A stretch of DNA of 64,000 nucleotides from Pycnopodia helianthoides (taxonomy: Eukaryota > Echinodermata > Asteroidea > Forcipulatida > Asteriidae): the NCBI GenBank assembly GCA_032158295.1, contig CM063243.1:3108948-3172947 (forward strand), read 5' to 3'. The first letter of the stretch is position 1, and every line of letters starts with the position of its first letter. The notes below the pieces were generated by a model. The model was not told where the DNA came from, did not search any database, and saw only the letters and a program-made list of their open reading frames with translations. The position numbers and the translations under genes were made by a program. Below, in pieces: positions 59,601 through 64,000 of this stretch.

Positions 59601-62600
59601 GATGCTACTCGCAACGCACAACAGTACGTATATCATCCTTCACTCAAACTTTTGACAAAACTCAAACGAGTAATGTGTAACCCATTGAGTACGTTGCTAG
59701 TTGCAGGGTTTGTCCACAGTACAAGTCTGCCTGCCGGACCTGTGTTATTGTAACAAGCAGCTTGATTTTAGAATTTGTGTTTTAAAGATCTGATCTTTCT
59801 CTTTCCAACCATAGTAAGTTGGGGCATGGAGGTTAAACATGGACAAAACTACAGCTTTTTAACCAATGGCCTTTGTACTCAGGCTTGAATGTTTTTGTGT
59901 ATTTAATATCTTGGTCGACTAAATTCCCCAATGGGGCTGAAGCTGGGTATAGTACACAGTGGACTAAAGTTGCCATAGGGGCTGAAAGGGTTAATGGTCT
60001 TCATCCGATATTCTTACCTCAGCTTCCAGAATGAAATGCAGAAGATAAAGAGCCAAGTCTCAAACAATGAGAGCCACATGAGACAGAGTGAGGAGCAACG
60101 ACGTAACTTGGAGACCAAGAGAGCTCAGCTCGAGCAACAGCTCAAGATGTTCGAGGCAGGACAAGCTGGACAGGTGATACAAAAAAATTACAAGTTTATC
60201 AGTGGGATTTGTTAACCTTGCATGGTGGAGATTTCATTTATTCATTCTGGTTGTGAAGCCAAGGATTCTCAGAAAAGCAAACTTAATCACTATACTAGCC
60301 AATTCCCCCATGGACAGAAGACAAGGAAGGAAGTTTCAGTTTTAGTTGTGGGATAAAACTCCCAGAGAATTATTCCAGGGGAAAAACCCATTCCATCAGG
60401 TAGGAGCTGAAAACCCAACCCACATAGTGCCCCCGGCAGGATTCGAACCGGGGTCTTGGAGTTGGAAGGCGAGGGAAAGAAACCACTACCAACCTTTAAT
60501 CAAGTAAGGTTTGTGGTATGTACACCATGTACATGAATTGTTTCCTTCCTACTTAAAAGCAATGTAAGTGGGAAGCCAGGGTTTCCAGAAGTGTTTAAAT
60601 CTGTGTCAGACTTGCACAGTCTGTCTTTATGTGTCATCAGGGGAAATAACCAAGCCAAAAAGTATTTCAAGAAAAATCACCCAGGCTTAACGAATTATGC
60701 TTTCCCCCATTTTGAAACCACCACCTAATTCAAATATCTTGAAACTAACAAACAAAGCCAAAGCCAAATCTGTTGTTTCAGAGCAAAACAATAAGTTAGA
60801 GTTAAATAACTAGTCAACTGGGTACAACCAAGTGTAGTTCTCTTTTGTGACCTTATTATGGTAAGCATAATTTTGTTGCACTTAACACCTTTTTATGTTT
60901 GAGCACCTCTGTGAAATTGTGCCCAGGAGTGTTAAGAGCGCTTAGCACTTTTTTTTGCTTGAGCAGCTCTATGAAATCTTGCCCAGGAATGTAAAGAGCG
61001 CTTAGCACCTTTTTTATGCTTGAGCAGCTCTATGCAATCGTGCCCCGGAGTGTTAAGAGACTGGTTCCTTTCTCTACAGCGTGAGAACGAGACCGCCCTT
61101 TCCAAGCGTCTTAGTGAGGTGTCTGAGGAGCTCCGTAAGGCCGAGTCTCGTCTCCAGACATCTACCCACGAGGGAGACAAGACCAAGGAGATGTTACTCT
61201 CTCTGACCAAGGAGGGTGAGACACTCAAGGCTCAACTGCAGGACGTGTATCGCCTGGACAGTGAGAAGAGCACTCAGATGGCTACAATGGAGGCACGAGT
61301 CAGGGTCAGTATCATACTAACTTGTTGTGAATGCCCTAGTGGCCTTGGGTACAAGACTTTATTTCTGTGTTAGGGCCATTGAGTTATATATAAGAACTAG
61401 AGGGCGCACTGACAATACTGCGTGCACAAACGCGCCGGGACCGCAAGGAGACACGAGCGCCATTTTATAGAGGGCAAAATTGAGTACAAAGTATACGATG
61501 TGCGTACGGTAAATGCACGCATCACGCGCTCGGTGTTCATGTTGTTGTTTTGCGTACAGTAAAGTAATGGTAGTAGTACTTGAAACATGGCCGCACCACC
61601 CGTGCGGCGAGTCACGTAACTTGGCTAGTGCGCCCTCTAGTTCTTATATATAACTCTATGGTTAGGGCCTAGACCTACAAAGCAATTTTTATAGCCATCC
61701 CGGAGGCACGAGTTAGGGTCAGTATCATACTAATCTGTGTAATAAATGTCCTAGTGGCCTTGGGTACTAGACTCTAGTTCTGTGTGAGAGCTTAGTCGTA
61801 CAAGGCAACTTTGACGCAACCAACCGAACTGCATTTTTATATCCCCAAGAAAATTGTGTGAAAACTTGATGTTTTTGCTTCTTTGAGATTGCCTGTACCT
61901 GCAGATGGCCGTGCGTAACACGGCTCTTTCTTCCCAATCACATCAGTGCACACATGAACACAGTTCTGTGCCATATGCACAATCTGTTCAGTTGAATGGG
62001 AAATTGTTGGGCAGCTCACCGGAAAATAGGACCAAGAGTAGGAGGGTGAATGAGTCCTAACAGACGTGTGATATTTTCCTGATTTATAATTTTCTTCAGG
62101 GATCTTCTTTTTCTTGAAGAGCTTCTTGAAGATGTGAGCTTGTGTCCAAGCCTCTGGATTTCTATTCATATTGATGGAGAGAGTCTGTAAATCCATCACT
62201 GTAACACCCTCAAAGTTCTAGCCCTCAAAGAGGAGACTGCCACCCATGTTTGAGGAGTTTTTTTCATTTTTGTATGATCACATCCCTGGTCTAATTATTA
62301 TTCCATCATGTGTGTGGTGTGCATTAGGATGCAGAGAAGCAGAAGATGACACTGGAGAGTGTTGCCAACGACTCCAAAGGGAAACTGGGCGATGCCGAGA
62401 GACTGTGCTCGCAGAAGGACAAAGAAATCAAGGTACGCCCAGACAGAAGCGGCTTTGAATCATTCCGAAACGGGCTGTTCAGCAAATTCTAACCTCAAAA
62501 CTGTTTTAAAGTAATAAACCACAAGAGAAATTGACCGGGTAAAACAATTTTTGGGTTGAACAAAGAAAAATTGACTAAAGCGGGACTTGAACGTGCGACC

Positions 62601-63331
62601 ACTGGATTTACGTGCCAGCACTCCACCTAATGAGCTATCTAGCTCTCCCTATTTTGTAAATATCTTGTTCGGGTTTGCCAGTCAGAAGCCATTCAACCTG
62701 TAACTCCTATATATAGCCAGGGATGACACCCAAGTTTACAATACAACCTGGGAAGCGGCAGCAGAGGGATCACCTTAAAATAATGACTTTTTACTTCAGT
62801 GACGTTGCACAAAGACTTTCATCCTAAACTACATCCGTAACCATTATTTTAAAGTATAATAAAATATAGTTTTTGTATGTGAGTTTACGATACTACCTGG
62901 GAAGTGGCAGCAGAGGGATCGCCTTAAGGGGAGGCGACTTTTTATTTCAAACATCAAGTAATGAACCACGATGAGTGGGTAATTTCTTTTAATTGTTTAA
63001 ATTCTTTAAAACTGCTTTTAAACAAACATTGTTCATTGTAGTTGTATTGGAAGAGGGGTATATAAGGAAGATTATTTGGGGATTTTGGGGGTCTAGGGAA
63101 TGAGACATCTGCCCCAGAATGCGGAGGGTATTGGTTTGTATCCTGCCACAAATTTTTTGATTTTTGTTCTTTATGGCAGAACCTGAAGGATACTAAATCA
63201 TCGTTGGCTTCACAGCTGGAGACAAAGACCAAGGAGTTGACCTTAGCCAGGGAAGCCATCAAACCCAACGGGGACATGGCTTCTGAGGGATCCAAAGAAG
63301 ACAGTATCTCCAAGAAGGACCATGAAAACAT
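46741..63331 (+). CDS. RRBP1: RRBP1/KTN1-family ER membrane coiled-coil protein (3' end beyond window)
   Basis: The product is a homologue of ribosome-binding protein 1 (p180) and kinectin, ER membrane proteins that bind ribosomes/translocon or kinesin and shape rough ER. Nine coding exons (46741-47611, 56694-56845, 57461-57530, 58625-58782, 59472-59623, 60023-60173, 61080-61304, 62328-62432, 63180-63331) have GT-AG borders and join in one frame for 678 codons plus two bases. Residues 11-35 are a hydrophobic anchor, followed by the family's KEKTYEEAIAEQR stretch. Residues ~50-290 are Lys/Pro/Gln/Ala-rich, with poly-Q at 55-61 and 136-148. Residues ~290 onward form the conserved pre-coil segment (LSNKEVQQLVEVL) and a heptad coiled coil. 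The ATG at 46741 is chosen because it aligns with the family start. It may represent the single invertebrate ancestor of RRBP1 and KTN1, so the symbol is approximate. Confidence 0.9.
47146..47184 (+). repeat. Poly-Q tract of 13 codons (CAG/CAA mix)
   Basis: Interrupted CAG/CAA repeat encoding residues 136-148. The CAA interruptions every three or four codons should limit slippage. A shorter run of seven Gln codons is at residues 55-61. Confidence 0.95.
48840..49162 (+). mobile_element. tRNA-derived SINE with ATT-rich tail
   Basis: Head with AAGCTCTGGTG, GGGTTCGAATCCCGG (B box) and GAGCAAGACACTT. The body includes GGTACCTGTGAGGGCAG-like sequence and ends AAGCGTTATATATAAACCGAACATTATTATTATTA. 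The head matches family 1; the body differs from 52361-52633. A bare 3' tail of a similar element (GATTTGGCGCATTACAAATACC plus ATT repeats) lies at 48690-48740. Confidence 0.8.
49815..50172. mobile_element. Family H hairpin MITE
   Basis: Starts AGGAAATGTCAAAGACCAGTATCCTCACTTGG and ends GGAGTAATAACCAAAAGTATACCCTGCCTTTAAGG (split here only by description). The arms are inverse complements around ~49985. Matches 28587-28955. Intronic. Confidence 0.85.
51956..52272. mobile_element. TTAA-flanked MITE, copy 2
   Basis: TTAA at 51956-51959 and 52269-52272. The ends CTCTTTCACTCCG and CGTAGCAAAAGAG are inverted. Nearly the same sequence as 22836-23162 throughout, so both transposed recently. Intronic. 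Confidence 0.9.
52361..52633 (+). mobile_element. tRNA-Leu-like SINE, family 1
   Basis: Head GTTGTGGCCGAGCGGATAAG has a clear Pol III A box and a Leu-tRNA-like long variable arm position. The B box is decayed (GGGTTCCATTCCTGG). The body continues to TGGCTGCATATTGCGCCACA, matching 4278-4552 on the other strand. Intronic. Confidence 0.85.
52636..52852. mobile_element. One arm of a family H MITE
   Basis: CTCAGGCATCTGAAAGCACC, ACAAGGGTGTTTTTTCTTTC, ACCAAGTGAGGATACTAGTC and TTACCAAAAGTATA match the right arm at 19975-20150. The other arm is missing, possibly replaced by the adjacent SINE. Confidence 0.8.
52981..53132. mobile_element. MITE with CCAGGGCTCCATTT termini
   Basis: Perfect-looking termini CCAGGGCTCCATTT and AAATGGAGCCCTGG, with internal complementarity (AATCTTAACTGC, GATTAAG-type). 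152 bases, non-coding, intronic. Confidence 0.85.
54041..54228. mobile_element. Near-perfect 188-bp hairpin
   Basis: ACACATATGGACTGGCAATG at the left is the inverse complement of CATGGCAGTCCATATGTGT at the right. Complementarity continues through the GGTCACTAG, GTCTAT, GTGAGTGACCAGAAGAGGG and CCTATTTCCC blocks to a loop at GGCCGAAGGCC (about 54130-54140). It probably belongs to a foldback transposon extending to ~54530, where TTATAACACA at 54230 has an inverse near 54512. Confidence 0.85.
55976..56390. mobile_element. MITE with AAGGTAGGGTCATCGTTTGG termini
   Basis: The left terminus at 55979 and the right end CCAAACGATGACCTTACCTT are inverted repeats. 415 bases, non-coding, in the large intron ~300 bases before exon 3. 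Confidence 0.85.
56694..56845 (+). CDS. RRBP1: RRBP1-like exon 3: conserved pre-coil segment
   Basis: Acceptor CATGTAACAG, donor GTCAAG|GTATAT, 152 bases. Encodes VDTGALKAKNL.. and a Glu/Leu-rich helix (NKEVQQLVEVLLNKNG) that aligns with the segment preceding the coiled coil in p180 and kinectin, ending at NWVK where vertebrates have a Trp-containing turn. Phase 1 in, phase 0 out. Confidence 0.9.
56956..57128. mobile_element. MITE with GGGCCCAATTTCATAG termini
   Basis: AGGGCCCAATTTCATAGTGCTGCTTGAGCAG at the left is inverted at the right as GCTTAAGCAGCTCTATGAAATTGGGCT (landmarks only). Related ends occur at 60887-61060 and 50877-50920. It is followed by a decayed tRNA-like B box (GGGTTCGAAT) near 57152. 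Confidence 0.85.
57461..57530 (+). CDS. RRBP1: RRBP1-like exon 4
   Basis: Acceptor TGTATTTTAG, donor CACAATG|GTAAGT, 70 bases. Encodes ANQRDPMQAMKKQLQEKEQA, equivalent to the GDPVAILKRQLEEKEK segment of human RRBP1. Phase 0 in, phase 1 out. This short exon starts the coiled coil. Confidence 0.92.
57546..57785. mobile_element. MITE with GGGCCCAAT termini
   Basis: The termini AGGGCCCAATGTGG and CATTAAATTGGGCCC, with inner GCTCTGCTTACCG and GCTTACGGTATAAAGCAGC, are inverted. It begins only 15 bases after exon 4, so it sits next to the splice donor. Confidence 0.8.
57786..58624. other. Intronic sequence, nothing recognised
   Basis: ORFs at 57931-58177 have no known domain and no support as exons; the flanking exons join in frame without them. 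Confidence 0.55.
58625..58782 (+). CDS. RRBP1: RRBP1-like exon 5: coiled coil
   Basis: Acceptor GTGTGTTTACAG, donor CAGCAG|GTAGGA, 158 bases. Encodes heptad-rich sequence (VKELRVELNQEKGGRLQIES, then AREIEAFRVRMQQ) matching the KSKLRELNKEM..EITAVQARMQ region of human RRBP1. Phase 1 in, phase 0 out. Confidence 0.92.
58860..59160. repeat. GA-rich minisatellite
   Basis: Repeats of GGAATGGAGATTAGAGGGGGATTAGAGGAATGAAGATGAGA type, about 20-45 base units, purine-only on the plus strand. It lies within the intron right after exon 5. The minus-strand ORF at 59040-59222 (SSYLQSSHLQSS) is an artefact. Confidence 0.9.
59472..59623 (+). CDS. RRBP1: RRBP1-like exon 6: coiled coil
   Basis: Acceptor CTCATTTTAG, donor CACAACA|GTACGT, 152 bases. 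Encodes SHDAHARETQNLQTRIKQVE and VETLKQLRDENARLKADATR, aligning with human QLARLQQENSILRDAL. Phase 0 in, phase 2 out. The GTACGT donor is the only site keeping the frame with exon 7. Confidence 0.9.
60023..60173 (+). CDS. RRBP1: RRBP1-like exon 7: coiled coil
   Basis: Acceptor CTTACCTCAG, donor GGACAG|GTGATA, 151 bases. Encodes FQNEMQKIKSQVSNNESHMR and EEQRRNLETKRAQLEQQLKM, matching the NAELAKLRQELSKVS..EQQRKALEAKAA region of human RRBP1. A closer AG (after TTCCAG) would break the frame. Confidence 0.9.
60230..60490 (-). mobile_element. SINE, family 2, copy 2
   Basis: On the minus strand the B box reads CCCCGGTTCGAATCCTGCCG. The body (GGGTTTTCAGCTCCTACC, TTGGCTAGTATAGTGATTAA) matches 19416-19640. 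Intronic, antisense to the gene. Confidence 0.8.
60887..61060 (+). repeat. Three tandem 60-bp repeats abutting an exon
   Basis: Copies start at about 60887, 60946 and 61006 (CACCTTTTTATG.., then GAGCAGCTCTATGAAAT.., GCCCAGGAGTGTTAAGAG..). Each is derived from the right end of the GGGCCCAATTTCATAG MITE. The array ends 19 bases before the exon 8 acceptor. Confidence 0.9.
61080..61304 (+). CDS. RRBP1: RRBP1-like exon 8: coiled coil
   Basis: Acceptor CTTTCTCTACAG, donor GTCAGG|GTCAGT, 225 bases, 75 whole codons. Encodes ALSKRLSEVSEELRKAESRL and a continuing heptad pattern, parallel to the EALQKRLDEVSRELCHTQSS region of human RRBP1. Symmetrical phase 0-0, so it could be skipped without frame change. 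Confidence 0.92.
61376..61661. mobile_element. MITE with CCATTGAGTTATATATAAG termini
   Basis: Long terminal inverted repeats of about 35 bases (left GAGTTATATATAAGAACTAG then AGGGCGCACT, right its inverse). Flanked by TTAGGG(CC) at 61370-61377 and 61662-61669, a likely 6-8 base target duplication. Interior is CpG-rich and non-coding. It sits within a duplicated splice-donor segment. Confidence 0.9.
61702..61825 (+). repeat. Duplicate of the exon 8 donor region
   Basis: GGAGGCACGAGTTAGGGTCA and the next ~90 bases repeat 61289-61377, including the last 16 bases of exon 8 and its donor (AGG|GTCAGT). The copy carries a TAG in the coding frame. Confidence 0.9.
62328..62432 (+). CDS. RRBP1: RRBP1-like exon 9: coiled coil
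   Basis: Acceptor TGTGCATTAG, donor ATCAAG|GTACGC, 105 bases, 35 whole codons. Encodes DAEKQKMTLESVANDSKGKL and ERLCSQKDKEIK. Phase 0-0. Confidence 0.88.
62579..62655 (-). mobile_element. tRNA-like SINE head
   Basis: On the minus strand: TAGCTCATTAGGTGGAG (A box region) and CGTTCAAGTCCCGC (B box), followed by CAATTTTTC. A short matching 3' flank (GGGTTGATCAAAGAAAAATTG) recurs at 63354-63375, indicating a second, truncated copy. Confidence 0.65.
63180..63331 (+). CDS. RRBP1: RRBP1-like exon 10: coiled coil (last exon in window)
   Basis: Acceptor CTTTATGGCAG, donor GAAAACAT|GTAAGT, 152 bases. Encodes NLKDTKSSLASQLETKTKEL followed by a polar KPNGDMASEGSKEDS linker. Ends in phase 2, so at least one more exon lies beyond the right edge. 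Confidence 0.88.
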
Positions 63332-64000
63332 GTAAGTCCGTGTCAATAGTTTTGGGTTGATCAAAGAAAAATTGTCCAGAGCGGGATGTGTCTAGATAAA
63401 AAATTTAAAAAATTGGTAAATGATACAACCAATGAAATGTAGTTGTTTAAATACAAAACGGTACAAATAATTGTCTGCTCATTAAGCACCATGGACAATA
63501 CAAGTAGGGCCAATGATTTTCCGCGATCGCGGAAAACGGACGGAATTCGCGGAATCTGCCCTTTGAAACGGAAAACGGGATTTGAGTTTGAAGTAAATTT
63601 TGTTGTAAATAAAGTGACAAAAACGTAGGGTTTTTTCATGTTATTAAGGCCAAACCTATTGAAATTGATCAGGCAAGCTAACTTAACACTGCATTCTTTA
63701 TTTAGCTTCTTTTTGTTAAACTAAAAAAGCATCAGAAATCAGACCGTAAAAAGTTACGAGATCGTACCGTTGACTCGACCAGATGTACACATGTACATTG
63801 CAGGACGGAGGGCAAAATCATCACATTCACGGCACGATCTTTACATTTTTTTTTCACCCAAATTGCATTTTCTCCCTCCCCGTTATCAACAATTATACTC
63901 AAACTAGCTTACCTATGCTCTATATGAACACACACATTGATTTTTCATCTCGGAAAGGTCTAAAATCAACCATTAACTTTCAACATTTTGTGGCCAAAGT
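63332..64000. other. Intronic sequence to window end
   Basis: Contains the perfect 20-base palindrome TTTTCCGCGATCGCGGAAAA at 63517-63536 and no further exon that I can recognise. Confidence 0.6.

Overview
This window is animal genomic DNA. It is AT-rich and intron-rich, packed with short inverted-repeat transposons and tRNA-derived SINEs, and contains TTAGGG-type telomere-like repeats. The one clear functional gene is a multi-exon member of the ribosome-binding protein 1 / kinectin family (RRBP1/KTN1). The repeat spectrum and the gypsy-type and DIRS-type relics suggest a marine invertebrate deuterostome, most likely an echinoderm such as a sea star. That assignment is inference; no species-specific marker was identified.

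Region by region. 1-2340: decayed LTR (gypsy-like) and tyrosine-recombinase (DIRS-like) retrotransposon relics. 2340-4660: no confident gene, one unexplained minus-strand ORF (3612-4106) and a tRNA-derived SINE. 4700-8720: a plus-strand tandem cluster of five ~92-bp exon-like modules bounded by splice-site consensus, followed by other tandem duplications. 9000-16000: AT-rich DNA with a 20-bp minisatellite, diverged large tandem duplications, tRNA-like Pol III units and a G-rich minisatellite. 17000-26200: hAT-like elements and a minus-strand cluster of exon-like modules. Some of these share a core motif with the plus-strand cluster, so the two clusters face each other. 26980-27415: a broken RecQ-like helicase fragment. 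27700-29890: a ~2.2-kb foldback structure with another transposon nested in its loop. 31180-40500: a ~9-kb composite satellite built from ~0.65-0.95 kb units that carry TTAGGG runs, an inverted switch to CCCTAA and shared spacers. It ends in a 1.3-kb degenerate CCCTAA/CCCTAG tract. 40500-45000: gene-poor.

45000-63331 holds the RRBP1/KTN1-family gene on the plus strand. A likely promoter and non-coding first exon sit near 45.08-45.20 kb. A large coding exon (46741-47611) encodes the N-terminal ER membrane anchor and a Lys/Pro/Gln-rich basic region. After a ~9-kb intron, eight further exons encode the coiled coil. All nine coding exons join in frame to give 678 codons, and the gene runs off the right edge. 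Its introns are full of miniature inverted-repeat elements and SINEs, including one that disturbs a duplicated splice-donor region.

No prokaryotic-type operon, CRISPR array or rRNA gene is present. The most unusual structures are the telomere-like composite satellite, the two facing exon-module clusters, the large foldback and a pair of adjacent perfect palindromes upstream of the RRBP1/KTN1-like gene.
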